Part shown: in pieces, positions 1-5,005 of the stretch
How positions within the stretch are numbered: position 1 is the stretch's first letter
Layout: every line of letters starts with the position of its first letter
Assembly (NCBI GenBank): GCA_964629825.1
Contig: CAZVUW010000151.1
Span: 1-5,005 of the forward strand
Length of the DNA stretch: 5,005 nucleotides
Reading direction: 5' to 3'
DNA from: CAZVUW01 sp964629825
GTDB lineage: Bacteria > Actinomycetota > Nitriliruptoria > Euzebyales > Egibacteraceae
Position numbers and translations under genes: made by a program
Notes under the pieces: model-generated
Databases searched by the model: none
The model's input: the letters and a program-made list of their open reading frames with translations, nothing else
What the model was told of the DNA's origin: nothing

Positions 1-52
1 TCTTGCGGCCGCGGTGCTGCTTGCGGTGCTTGATCCTGCGTGGTGACAGCAT
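1..52 (-). CDS. rplP: 50S ribosomal protein L16, N-terminal fragment (cut by window edge)
   Basis: Only the first 17 codons are present, reading MLSPRRIKHRKQHRGRK, before the window ends. This matches the highly conserved basic start of L16 (family pattern MLxPKRxKxRKxxRGR). L16 binds 23S rRNA near the A site and the central protuberance of the 50S subunit. The ATG lies 4 nt after the rpsC stop codon. An AGGAG ribosome-binding site sits inside the last codons of rpsC with a 10-nt spacer, so translation is probably coupled to rpsC. The position directly after rpsC is the standard S10-operon order, which supports the call despite the short fragment. Nothing can be said about the rest of the protein. 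Confidence 0.9.
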   Translation of the reverse strand, partial: MLSPRRIKHRKQHRGRK

Positions 53-56
53 CGGA

Positions 57-1034
57 CTAGGACTCCTGCTCGCCGGTCTGGTCCGGCCCCTCGGCGGGGC
101 CGCCGGCCTGATCGGTGGAGGCGGCGTCGGCCGGCGCGGCCTGGGCCTGCGTGTCCAGGGGCGCCGGCTCCTCGGCCGGGACGTTGGCGGGGTAGGCCGT
201 GGCGGGCTGCGGCGAGGGCTGCTCGCCCGGCACCTCACCACCGGTCGGCGACGGGATCTGCTCGCGGACGCGCTCGTCCGCGGCGTCGCCCATGCCGGCC
301 GTCGGCGCCGCCTGCTGGCGCTGGGCGGCCAGAGCCGCGGCCTGCTTGGCCCGCTCCACCTCGCGGCGGGCGCGGGCGCGCGCCAGCTGCTGCTCGCGCT
401 GCTCGCCGGACGGCAGCTGCTCGCCGGTGTAGATCCAGACCTTGACGCCGATGCGGCCGTAGGTGGTCCTGGCCTCGTCGAAGCCGTAGTCGATCTTGGC
501 GCGCAGCGTGTGCAGCGGGACGCGGCCCTCGCGGTACCACTCCGTGCGGCTCATCTCGGCGCCGCCCAGACGGCCCGAGCACTGGACGCGGATGCCCTGC
601 GCTCCGGCCTTCATGGCGTTCTGCGTCGCACGGCGCATGGCGCGGCGAAAGCTGACGCGGCCGCGCAGCTGCTCGGCGACGTTGTGGGCCGTGACCTGGG
701 CGTCGAGCTCCGGGCTCTTCAGCTCGTTGATGTTGAGCTTGACCTGCTTGCCCGTCAGCTTCTCCAGGTGCTGGCGGATGATGTCCGCCTCGGTCCCGCG
801 ACGGCCGATGACGATGCCTGGCCGTGCCGTGTGGACGTCCACCGTCACACGGTCACGGGTGCGCTCGATGTCGATGCGCGAGATGCCGGCGTGACGGACG
901 CGCTCCCGGATGTAGCTGCGGATGCGGTCGTCCTCGATCACGTAGTCGGCGTAGTCCGCGTCGGCGAACCAGCGCGACTTGTGATCGGCGATGACGCCGA
1001 GCCGGAACCCGTAGGGGTGGATCTTCTGGCCCAC
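57..1034 (-). CDS. rpsC: 30S ribosomal protein S3 with long acidic C-terminal tail
   Basis: S3 sits on the head of the 30S subunit at the mRNA entry channel. The 325-residue product starts GQKIHPYGFRLG, the family's usual N-terminus. It carries a type II KH RNA-binding domain with the GRRG loop at residues 77-80, followed by the C-terminal S3 domain (SGRLGGAEMSR at 153-163, RVPLHTLRAKIDYG at 171-184, GVKVWIY at 196-202). The conserved core ends near residue 208. About 117 further residues follow: a charged, probably helical stretch (about 212-243, rich in R, E, A, Q), then a Pro/Ala/Glu/Gln/Gly-rich acidic stretch to the end. Typical S3 proteins are about 210-280 residues, so this one is long. 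The start is GTG, chosen because AAGGAG lies 6 nt upstream and because it gives the conserved N-terminus. The gene begins 3 nt after the rplV stop and ends in TAG. Confidence 0.98.
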   Translation of the reverse strand: MGQKIHPYGFRLGVIADHKSRWFADADYADYVIEDDRIRSYIRERVRHAGISRIDIERTRDRVTVDVHTARPGIVIGRRGTEADIIRQHLEKLTGKQVKLNINELKSPELDAQVTAHNVAEQLRGRVSFRRAMRRATQNAMKAGAQGIRVQCSGRLGGAEMSRTEWYREGRVPLHTLRAKIDYGFDEARTTYGRIGVKVWIYTGEQLPSGEQREQQLARARARREVERAKQAAALAAQRQQAAPTAGMGDAADERVREQIPSPTGGEVPGEQPSPQPATAYPANVPAEEPAPLDTQAQAAPADAASTDQAGGPAEGPDQTGEQES

Positions 1035-1037
1035 GAC

Positions 1038-1499
1038 TTACTCCTTCTCGCCCGCGGCGTCGGATCCGGGGCCCTGCTTGCTTGCGGAGGCGGTGCTGGC
1101 CGCCTCGGTCTGGTCGTCGCGCTTGCGGCGCCGGCGCGACGGGCGTGCCGGGGTCGCCGCGACGCGCTCGCGCACGCCGAGCGTGATCGCGATGTGGCTG
1201 GTGCGCTTGCGGATCCGGTAGGCCCGACCCATCGCGCGCGGCTGGTAGCGCTTGAGGGTGGGGCCCTCGTCCACCGTCGCGGCGGCGACGAACAGGTCGT
1301 CGGCGTCGAGGTCGGCGTTGTTCTCGGCGTTCGCCACGGCCGAGTTCAGCGTCTTCAGGATCGGCTGCGCAGCGCCCTTGGGCGAGAACGTCAGCACCCG
1401 CCGGGCCTCCTCGACGGGGAGGCCCCGGATGTGCGCAACGACCTGCCGCACCTTGTTCGGTGCAACACGCACGTAGCGCGCGGTCGCCTTGACCTGCAT
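1038..1499 (-). CDS. rplV: 50S ribosomal protein L22 with C-terminal extension
   Basis: L22 contacts many 23S rRNA domains, and its long beta-hairpin lines the peptide exit tunnel, where macrolide-resistance changes are known in other bacteria. The 153-residue product begins MQVKATARYVRVAPNKVRQV, the family signature. It retains the hairpin region (about residues 76-105, DEGPTLKRYQPRAMGRAYRIRKRTSHI split around the tip at 84-92) and the terminal strand HIAITLGVRE. The normal family length is about 110-115 residues. The remaining 40 residues are an extension with a basic block (SRRRRKR, 121-127) and then a D/T/E/A/S/G-rich end. The ATG has AAAGGAG at 1508-1514 with an 8-nt spacer. It lies 36 nt after rpsS, ends in TAA, and the rpsC ribosome-binding site overlaps its last codons. 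Confidence 0.97.
   Translation of the reverse strand: MQVKATARYVRVAPNKVRQVVAHIRGLPVEEARRVLTFSPKGAAQPILKTLNSAVANAENNADLDADDLFVAAATVDEGPTLKRYQPRAMGRAYRIRKRTSHIAITLGVRERVAATPARPSRRRRKRDDQTEAASTASASKQGPGSDAAGEKE
1041..1046 (-). promoter_or_regulatory. Ribosome-binding site deciding the rpsC GTG start
   Basis: AAGGAG forms the end of the last coding codons of rplV, directly before its TAA stop, 6 nt ahead of the GTG at 1034. It supports GTG initiation of S3 and translational coupling with rplV. Confidence 0.8.
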
Positions 1500-1535
1500 G
1501 GGGACAGCTCCTTTGCCTGTTCGCGGATCGCCGGC

Positions 1536-1829
1536 CTAGCGGCCGCGCTTGACCTTGACCTGCTGCTTCTCGCCGGCGCCGCGCCACTTGATCGCACGCG
1601 TGGGCGCGAACTCGCCCAGCTTGTGACCGACCATGGACTCGGACACGTACACGGGCACGTGCTTGCGGCCGTCATGGACCGCGATGGTGTGCCCCACCAT
1701 CTCGGGGGAGATGTCCGAGCGCCGCGACCAGGTCTTGATGACCCGCTTCTCGCCCCTGGCGTTGAGCTCTGAGATCTTCTTCGCCAGGTGGTCGTCGACG
1801 AACGGCCCCTTCTTCAGACTGCGTGGCAT
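1536..1829 (-). CDS. rpsS: 30S ribosomal protein S19
   Basis: S19 forms a complex with S13 in the 30S head and contacts the A-site finger of the large subunit. The 97-residue product opens with PRSLKKGPFVDDHL and contains IKTWSRRSDISPEMVGHT and the C-terminal signature DGRKHVPVYVSESMVGHKLG then EFAPTR, all diagnostic. Residues 80-97 are a basic tail (IKWRGAGEKQQVKVKRGR), slightly longer than the common 92-93-residue forms. The ATG is preceded by GAGG at 1837-1840 with a 7-nt spacer. The gene lies 30 nt downstream of rplB and 36 nt upstream of rplV, and ends in TAG. Nothing in the sequence is abnormal. Confidence 0.98.
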   Translation of the reverse strand: MPRSLKKGPFVDDHLAKKISELNARGEKRVIKTWSRRSDISPEMVGHTIAVHDGRKHVPVYVSESMVGHKLGEFAPTRAIKWRGAGEKQQVKVKRGR

Positions 1830-1859
1830 CTGCGTACCTCAGGCTTTCGGTTGGCTGCG

Positions 1860-2690
1860 CTAGCGACGGCGCTTGCCGCGGCGACGGATGATCTCGGAGT
1901 TGGACGGCTTGTTCTTGGCGCGCGTGCGCCCCTCGGGCTTGCCCCTCGGGTTGGTCGGGTGACGACCGCCGGAGGTGCGGCCCTCACCACCGCCGTGCGG
2001 GTGGTCGACCGGGTTCATCACCACGCCGCGCACGGTCGGGCGGACGCCCTTCCAGCGGGAGCGGCCGGCCTTGCCGCCGCTGATCAGCTCGTGCTCGGGG
2101 TTTCCGACCTGCCCCACGGTGGCGCGGCAGTCGGCCAGAACCAGCCGGATCTCGCCCGAGGGTAGGCGCAGAGCGGCCTTCTTGCCCTCCTTGGCGAGGA
2201 GCTGGACCTGCGTCCCGGCCGAGCGGCCGAGCTTGGCCCCGCCACCCGGGCGCATCTCGATGGCGTGCACGATGGTGCCGACCGGGATGTTGCGCAGCGG
2301 CAGCGCGTTGCCGGGCCGGATGTCGGCGCCCTCGCCGGACTCCAGCATGTCGCCGACCTTCAGGCCCACGGGGGCGAGGATGTAGCGCTTCTCGCCGTCG
2401 GCGTAGTGCAGCAGCGCGATCCGAGCCGACCGGTTGGGGTCGTACTCGATCGTCGCGACCTTGGCGGGGATGCCGTCCTTGTCGCGCCGGAAATCGATCA
2501 CGCGGAAGCGCTGCTTGTGGCCACCGCCCTGGTGGCGGGTGGTGATGCGGCCGTAGACGTTGCGCCCGGCCTTCTTCGGCTTGGGCTTGGTCAGCGACTT
2601 GAGCGGCTTGTCGGTCGTGATCTCGTCAAAGCTCGAGACCGTCATCGACCGACGCCCCGGCGTCGTCGGCTTGTACTTGCGGATGGCCAT
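1860..2690 (-). CDS. rplB: 50S ribosomal protein L2
   Basis: L2 is a primary 23S rRNA-binding protein needed for subunit association and for a functional peptidyl transferase centre. The 276-residue product has the normal length. It shows the N-terminal MAIRKYKPTTPGRRSM, the OB-fold RNA-binding region with GRITTRHQGGGHKQRFRVID (47-66), the SH3-like domain, and the hallmark NPVDHPHGGGEGR near residues 226-238. That motif contains the histidine that aligns with E. coli His229, which is implicated in peptidyl transfer. The C-terminus is the expected basic extension (RTRAKNKPSNSEIIRRRGKRRR region). The ATG follows AAGAGGA (2697-2703) with a 6-nt spacer. The 36-nt gap after rplW contains a 5-bp GC hairpin (2712-2724) without a T run, too weak to call a terminator. 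The stop is TAG. Confidence 0.98.
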   Translation of the reverse strand: MAIRKYKPTTPGRRSMTVSSFDEITTDKPLKSLTKPKPKKAGRNVYGRITTRHQGGGHKQRFRVIDFRRDKDGIPAKVATIEYDPNRSARIALLHYADGEKRYILAPVGLKVGDMLESGEGADIRPGNALPLRNIPVGTIVHAIEMRPGGGAKLGRSAGTQVQLLAKEGKKAALRLPSGEIRLVLADCRATVGQVGNPEHELISGGKAGRSRWKGVRPTVRGVVMNPVDHPHGGGEGRTSGGRHPTNPRGKPEGRTRAKNKPSNSEIIRRRGKRRR

Positions 2691-2726
2691 ATCTCGTCCT
2701 CTTGCGAAGGTCGGCGGAGCGCCGGG

Positions 2727-3017
2727 CTAGAAGCCGGTCTCGAAGATGTCGATGGTCTCGCCCTCGCGCAGGGTGACCACCGCACGCTTGCTCGCCTTGC
2801 GCTGGCCGATGGTGAGGCCGAAGCGCTTGCGCTTTCCCTGGCGGTTCATCGTGTTCACGCTGGCGACCTTCACACCGAAGATCGCCTCGACCGCCTGGCG
2901 GATCTCGGTCTTGTTGGCCGAGGGGTGGACCAGGAAGGTGTAGCGCCCGTCGTCGAGCATCTCGTAGCTCTTCTCGCTGACGACGGGGGCGATGATCACG
3001 TCATGGTGGCTGCGCAC
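2727..3017 (-). CDS. rplW: 50S ribosomal protein L23
   Basis: L23 sits at the peptide tunnel exit, where trigger factor and SRP dock. The 96-residue product reads (V/M)RSHHDVIIAPVVSEKSYEM, then has VHPSANKTEIRQAVEAIFGV and a conserved KRKR-type segment in the extended loop (about 60-66), and ends IDIFETGF. All of this fits the family and its usual length of about 95-100. A longer in-frame start at 3062 would lie inside rplD. The GTG at 3017 is preferred because AAGGAG lies 7 nt upstream and because it yields the expected N-terminus just before DVIIAPVVSEKS. The gene begins 4 nt after the rplD stop, which suggests translational coupling. It ends in TAG. Confidence 0.95.
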   Translation of the reverse strand: MRSHHDVIIAPVVSEKSYEMLDDGRYTFLVHPSANKTEIRQAVEAIFGVKVASVNTMNRQGKRKRFGLTIGQRKASKRAVVTLREGETIDIFETGF

Positions 3018-3021
3018 CGGG

Positions 3022-3708
3022 TCACTCCTTGCCTGCGCCGACGGGCTGGGCGCTGTCCTCACGCGCGTCCAGGTCGGTGCGCCGGCCCGTGCCGATGTAG
3101 GGCAGGGCGTCCGACTGGAACACGACCACGTCGCTGACGAGGACGTCGTAGGTGTTGAGCTGGTCGACGGTGATCACGCGGATGCGCTCACCGAGGTTGC
3201 GGAAGCTCTTGTGGACCACGTCATCGCGGCCCGCCAAGACGACGAGCACGCGCGCGTCGGACAGCTCGAGCGCCGCGAGGAACGCCAGGGCGTCCTTGGT
3301 GCGGGGCACCTCGAAGGACAGGCCCTCGACGACCCGGATCTGCTCGCCGCGAGCGCGGTCGGACAGCGCGGATCGCAGCGCCACCTTCTTCATCTTCTTG
3401 TTGACGCGCTTGGTGTAGTTCTGCACGCCGGACGGGCCGTGGACGACGCCACCGCCGATCCACTGCGGCGCACGGGTCGAGCCCTGCCGGGCCCGACCGG
3501 TGCCCTTCTGGCGCCACGGCTTGCGGCCACCGCCGCTGACCTCACCGCGCGTCTTGACCTTGGAGGTCGCGGAACGCGCGGCCGCCAGCTGGGCCGTGAC
3601 GACCTGGTGCATGACCGGGACGTTGACCTCGGCGCCGAACCAGGCGTCGTCGAGCTCGACCGTTCCGGCCTCGGAGCCGTCGATGCGAAGAACCGGGACG
3701 GACACCAT
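3022..3708 (-). CDS. rplD: 50S ribosomal protein L4
   Basis: L4 is an early-assembly 23S rRNA-binding protein whose loop reaches the exit tunnel. In E. coli it also represses its own S10 operon through the mRNA leader. The 228-residue product has the characteristic basic, glycine-rich tunnel loop at about residues 49-92 (KVKTRGEVSGGGRKPWRQKG, then TGRARQGSTRAPQWIGGG). It is followed by the globular Rossmann-like part with KKMKKVALRSALSDRA, VLVVLAGRDDVVHKSFRNLG and NTYDVLVSDVVVFQSDAL. About 20 polar residues follow the usual end, forming a modest tail. Its ATG overlaps the rplC stop by one base (TGATG), with GGAGG at 3718-3722 and a 9-nt spacer, a typical coupled junction. The stop is TGA. Whether L4 regulates this operon cannot be read from the protein alone. 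Confidence 0.98.
   Translation of the reverse strand: MVSVPVLRIDGSEAGTVELDDAWFGAEVNVPVMHQVVTAQLAAARSATSKVKTRGEVSGGGRKPWRQKGTGRARQGSTRAPQWIGGGVVHGPSGVQNYTKRVNKKMKKVALRSALSDRARGEQIRVVEGLSFEVPRTKDALAFLAALELSDARVLVVLAGRDDVVHKSFRNLGERIRVITVDQLNTYDVLVSDVVVFQSDALPYIGTGRRTDLDAREDSAQPVGAGKE
3025..3030 (-). promoter_or_regulatory. Ribosome-binding site deciding the rplW GTG start
   Basis: AAGGAG lies 7 nt upstream of the GTG at 3017, inside the last codons of rplD. It fixes the start of L23 at this GTG and not at the upstream in-frame start at 3062. Confidence 0.8.
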
Positions 3709-4364
3709 CAGCCCTCACCTCCGTCGGCCACCGCAGCGGCCGGGCGCTTGGCGGCGGCGCGGATCACGAGCAGCGAGTTGTTCGCGCCCGGGGTCGAGCC
3801 CTTGATCAGGAGCAGGTTGCGCTCGGCGTCGACGCCGACCACGAGCAGGCTCTGGACCGTGATGCGCTCGTTGCCGGCGCGACCGGCCATGCGGGTGCCC
3901 GGGAACACGCGGGCCGGCGTGGCGCAGGCGCCGATGGAGCCCGGGGCGCGGTGCACCTTGTGCGCACCGTGGCCCGCGCCCAGACCGCCGAAGCCGTGGC
4001 GCTTCATGACGCCGGCGAAGCCCTTGCCCTTGGAGGTCCCGGTCACGTCGACGTAGTCGCCGACGTTGAACTGGTCCACGGTCAGGATGTCGCCGGGGTT
4101 GTGCTCCCCGTCGAGCCGCAGCTCGACCAGGTGGCGGGTCGGCTGCACGCCAGCGCGGGCGAAGTGCCCGGCCAGCGGCTTGTTGACGCGCTTGGCCTCG
4201 CCGAAGCCGAGCTGCACGGCGCTGTAGCCGTCGCGCTCGCTGCTGCGGACCTGCACCACCGGGCACGACCCGGCCCTGACGACCGTCACCGGCACGACGT
4301 TGTTGGCGTCGTCGAAGATCTGCGTCATCCCGAGCTTGGTGCCCAGGATCCCCTTCGTAACCAT
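3708..4364 (-). CDS. rplC: 50S ribosomal protein L3
   Basis: L3 binds near the 3' end of 23S rRNA, helps start 50S assembly and sends a loop towards the peptidyl transferase centre. The 218-residue product begins MVTKGILGTKLGMTQIFDD and has the beta-barrel region with GDYVDVTGTSKGKGFAGVMK (102-121). The central extension reads RHGFGGLGAGHGAHKVHRAP then GSIGACATPARVFPGTRMAG, which contains the L3 signature. Many bacteria have a RASHG-like string where this one has GAGHG. I associate the GAGHG version with Thermoleophilia, from memory only. A short Ala/Gly tail closes the protein. The ATG has AGGAAAG (4373-4379) with an 8-nt spacer. The gene is separated from rpsJ by a structured 121-nt gap and overlaps rplD by one base. 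The stop is TGA. Confidence 0.98.
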   Translation of the reverse strand: MVTKGILGTKLGMTQIFDDANNVVPVTVVRAGSCPVVQVRSSERDGYSAVQLGFGEAKRVNKPLAGHFARAGVQPTRHLVELRLDGEHNPGDILTVDQFNVGDYVDVTGTSKGKGFAGVMKRHGFGGLGAGHGAHKVHRAPGSIGACATPARVFPGTRMAGRAGNERITVQSLLVVGVDAERNLLLIKGSTPGANNSLLVIRAAAKRPAAAVADGGEG

Positions 4365-4485
4365 CTTGGGTTCTTTCCTCTCCCTGTTGCGCTCCGGCTT
4401 CCGCGAGGATCCGGGTGCAGCGCGTGGAGCGATGTGAAAGGCTTCTCAGGAGCGGGACGCGCTGCGCCCGGCTCCCGGGTCCCCT
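4365..4485 (-). promoter_or_regulatory. rpsJ-rplC intergenic region with long inverted repeat
   Basis: This is the largest gap between genes inside the operon. It contains an inverted repeat with 15-nt arms (4411-4425 and 4457-4471) that match at 14 of 15 positions around a 31-nt loop. Past one further mismatch, the stem can continue with three pairs and a G-U wobble (4407-4409 with 4473-4475, and 4406 with 4476). No T run follows on the minus strand, so it is not a classical intrinsic terminator. The rplC ribosome-binding site lies just downstream at 4373-4379. An mRNA processing site, a stabilising hairpin, a U-less attenuator or a protein-binding site are all possible. The structure is seen; its function is unknown. 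Confidence 0.55.
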
Positions 4486-4797
4486 CTACAGCTTGATCTC
4501 GATGTCGACGCCGGCGGGCAGGTCGAGCCGCATCAGGGAGTCCACCGTCTTCTGGGTGGGCTCGTGGATGTCGATCAAGCGCTTGTGGGTGCGCATCTCG
4601 AAGTGCTCGCGCGAGTCCTTGTACTTGTGCGGCGAGCGGATGACGCAGTAGACGTTGCGCTCGGTCGGGAGCGGGACCGGACCGGTGATGCGCGCACCCG
4701 TGCGCTCGACGGTGTCGACGATCTTGCGCGCCGAAGCGTCGATGATCTCGTGATCGTACGCCTTGAGGCGAATCCTGATCTTCTGACCGTTGGCCAT
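4486..4797 (-). CDS. rpsJ: 30S ribosomal protein S10 (NusE)
   Basis: S10 is a 30S head protein. As NusE it also joins NusB in antitermination complexes on rRNA operons, and it contacts NusG during transcription-translation coupling. The 103-residue product has the normal length. It contains IRIRLKAYDHEIIDASARKI, the family motif TGPVPLPT (38-45), and the long ribosome-penetrating loop with SPHKYKDSREHFEMRTHKRL (55-74). It ends LDLPAGVDIEIKL. An upstream in-frame start at 4839 would add 14 residues unlike any S10 N-terminus. The ATG at 4797 has AAAGAGAG 7 nt upstream and gives the family start MANGQKIRIRLK. It is the first gene of the operon in the window and is preceded by a long structured leader. 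The stop is TAG. Confidence 0.98.
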   Translation of the reverse strand: MANGQKIRIRLKAYDHEIIDASARKIVDTVERTGARITGPVPLPTERNVYCVIRSPHKYKDSREHFEMRTHKRLIDIHEPTQKTVDSLMRLDLPAGVDIEIKL

Positions 4798-4804
4798 CTT
4801 CAGA

Positions 4805-4812
4805 CTCTCTTT
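4805..4812 (-). promoter_or_regulatory. Ribosome-binding site of rpsJ
   Basis: AAAGAGAG sits 7 nt before the ATG at 4797. It is a weaker match to the anti-Shine-Dalgarno sequence than the sites of most genes downstream, but it is well placed and supports the short start over the in-frame start at 4839. Confidence 0.6.
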
Positions 4813-4871
4813 AAGCGGTTCAGCCAGCAGCGCCGGCACGGATGCGCGAAACGTCTCGCCACTTCAGTTGG

Positions 4872-4903
4872 CCCGCCCGCCCAGCATCGAGCCGGCGGGC
4901 GGG
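4872..4903 (-). repeat. Perfect 10-bp GC-only hairpin in rpsJ leader
   Basis: CCCGCCCGCC at 4872-4881 is perfectly complementary to GGCGGGCGGG at 4894-4903, with a 12-nt loop. All ten pairs are G-C. It lies about 75 nt before the rpsJ start and is followed on the minus strand by CCAACTGAAGT, not by a T run. It could be a U-less terminator or attenuator, or a pausing or protein-binding hairpin in the leader. Confidence 0.5.
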
Positions 4904-4908
4904 AGGAG

Positions 4909-4948
4909 CCCCCTGGTGAGGCGACCCTCGGGTCGCTCTCCAGCGGGG
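4909..4948 (-). repeat. Alternative leader stem with nested GCGACC hairpin
   Basis: The strand 4940-4948, which forms the 3' side of the long hairpin at 4932-4980, can instead pair with 4909-4916. This gives CTGG/CCAG plus four C-G pairs with one bulged base. Inside lies the small hairpin 4921-4936, where GCGACC pairs with GGTCGC around a four-base loop. The two folds exclude each other. Pairing is read by eye and no energy was computed. Confidence 0.4.
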
Positions 4949-4980
4949 GGTCAGGGTTGGAGCCCCGCTGGTGGAGCGAC
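4932..4980 (-). repeat. Long leader hairpin upstream of rpsJ
   Basis: On the minus strand GTCGCTC pairs with GAGCGAC (4974-4980 with 4932-4938). After a small internal loop, CCAGCGGGG pairs with CCCCGCTGG (4963-4971 with 4940-4948), leaving a 14-nt loop. That gives 16 base pairs, nearly all G-C. There is no T run after it. It may be the first structure of a regulatory leader or a U-less terminator for a gene upstream of the window. Confidence 0.6.
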
Positions 4981-5005
4981 CGCAAAAGGACCCAGGGAGC
5001 GGAAC

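Larger units (their letters stand above)
4798..5005 (-). promoter_or_regulatory. S10 operon 5' leader / upstream intergenic region
   Basis: No convincing gene is present in these 208 nt upstream of rpsJ. The stretch is dominated by GC-rich inverted repeats at 4932-4980, 4921-4936 and 4872-4903, described separately. I found no clear -35/-10 pair, so the promoter is either atypical, outside the window, or absent because transcription enters from an upstream gene. In many bacteria tuf lies upstream. A CTTTT run on the minus strand at 4988-4984 could be the tail of a terminator whose stem is cut by the window edge. S10 operon leaders are known sites of autogenous control by L4 in E. coli, but the sequence here has no visible similarity that would prove the same mechanism. 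Confidence 0.5.

Noticed and set aside
1539..1546. GCGGCCGC palindrome after the rpsS coding end, also present at 5-12
   Set aside because: Eight-base GC palindromes are common at this base composition, and both fall within coding codons (rpsS and rplP).
3..1772. A 589-codon open reading frame on the + strand, opposite rpsC, rplV and rpsS
   Set aside because: It is rich in Leu, Arg, Gly, Val and Asp, shows no domain, and lies antisense to three unmistakable ribosomal genes. It arises from GC-rich codon use, where stop codons are rare in the opposite frame.
2712..2724. Small hairpin CGGCG/CGCCG between rplW and rplB
   Set aside because: Only 5 bp, with no T run, in a very GC-rich spacer; expected by chance.
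2265..4056. Two long + strand open frames (2265-3137 and 2992-4056) opposite rplB, rplW, rplD and rplC
   Set aside because: Same low-complexity composition, overlapping one another and conserved genes, with no recognisable protein motif. They are antisense shadows.
4864..4887. A seven-codon minus-strand mini-frame (MLGGRAN) starting in the loop of the 4872-4903 hairpin
   Set aside because: A leader peptide here would be attractive because translation would open the hairpin, but there is no Shine-Dalgarno sequence before the ATG and no run of regulatory codons. Ribosome profiling would be needed to revive it.
4800..4985. A 61-codon minus-strand frame starting with TTG in the rpsJ leader, ending just before rpsJ
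   Set aside because: No ribosome-binding site, a composition rich in Pro, Arg, Ser and Trp, and it runs straight through the leader inverted repeats. It is more likely untranslated leader.
4984..5005. Possible end of a terminator (CTTTT on the minus strand) from an upstream gene
   Set aside because: The needed left stem arm is outside the window, so a hairpin cannot be shown.

Overview
This window is a clean stretch of the bacterial S10 (spc-proximal) ribosomal protein operon, read entirely from the minus strand. In transcription order from the right edge to the left it holds rpsJ (S10), rplC (L3), rplD (L4), rplW (L23), rplB (L2), rpsS (S19), rplV (L22), rpsC (S3) and the first 17 codons of rplP (L16), which runs off the left edge. 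This is the canonical gene order and every gene is intact except the cut rplP.

The base composition is very GC-rich, third codon positions are almost all G or C, and long empty reading frames appear opposite the genes as a result. Protein details suggest a high-GC Actinomycetota member, possibly of the Thermoleophilia/Solirubrobacterales. These details are the L3 central motif with GLGAGHGAHKVHRAPGSIGA, the long hydrophilic tails on S3 and L22, and Shine-Dalgarno sites of AAGGAG/GAGG type. The lineage is an inference from memory of family sequences, not a search result.

Region by region (minus-strand direction): 5005-4798 is a 208-nt stretch without a convincing gene, the leader of rpsJ and possibly the tail end of the spacer behind an upstream gene such as tuf. 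It contains strong inverted repeats, including a segment arrangement in which one central strand can pair with either of two near-identical repeats. 4797-4486 is rpsJ. 4485-4365 is a 121-nt gap with a 15-nt-armed inverted repeat. From rplC to rplP the genes are packed tightly: rplC and rplD overlap by one base, rplD/rplW, rplV/rpsC and rpsC/rplP are 3-4 nt apart, and the other gaps are 30-36 nt.

The proteins are structural parts of both ribosomal subunits: S10, S19 and S3 of the 30S; L3, L4, L23, L2, L22 and L16 of the 50S. Co-transcription keeps them stoichiometric. I see no mobile element, CRISPR, defence system or novel gene. The points worth a second look are the two structured non-coding regions around rpsJ and the unusually long acidic tail of S3.
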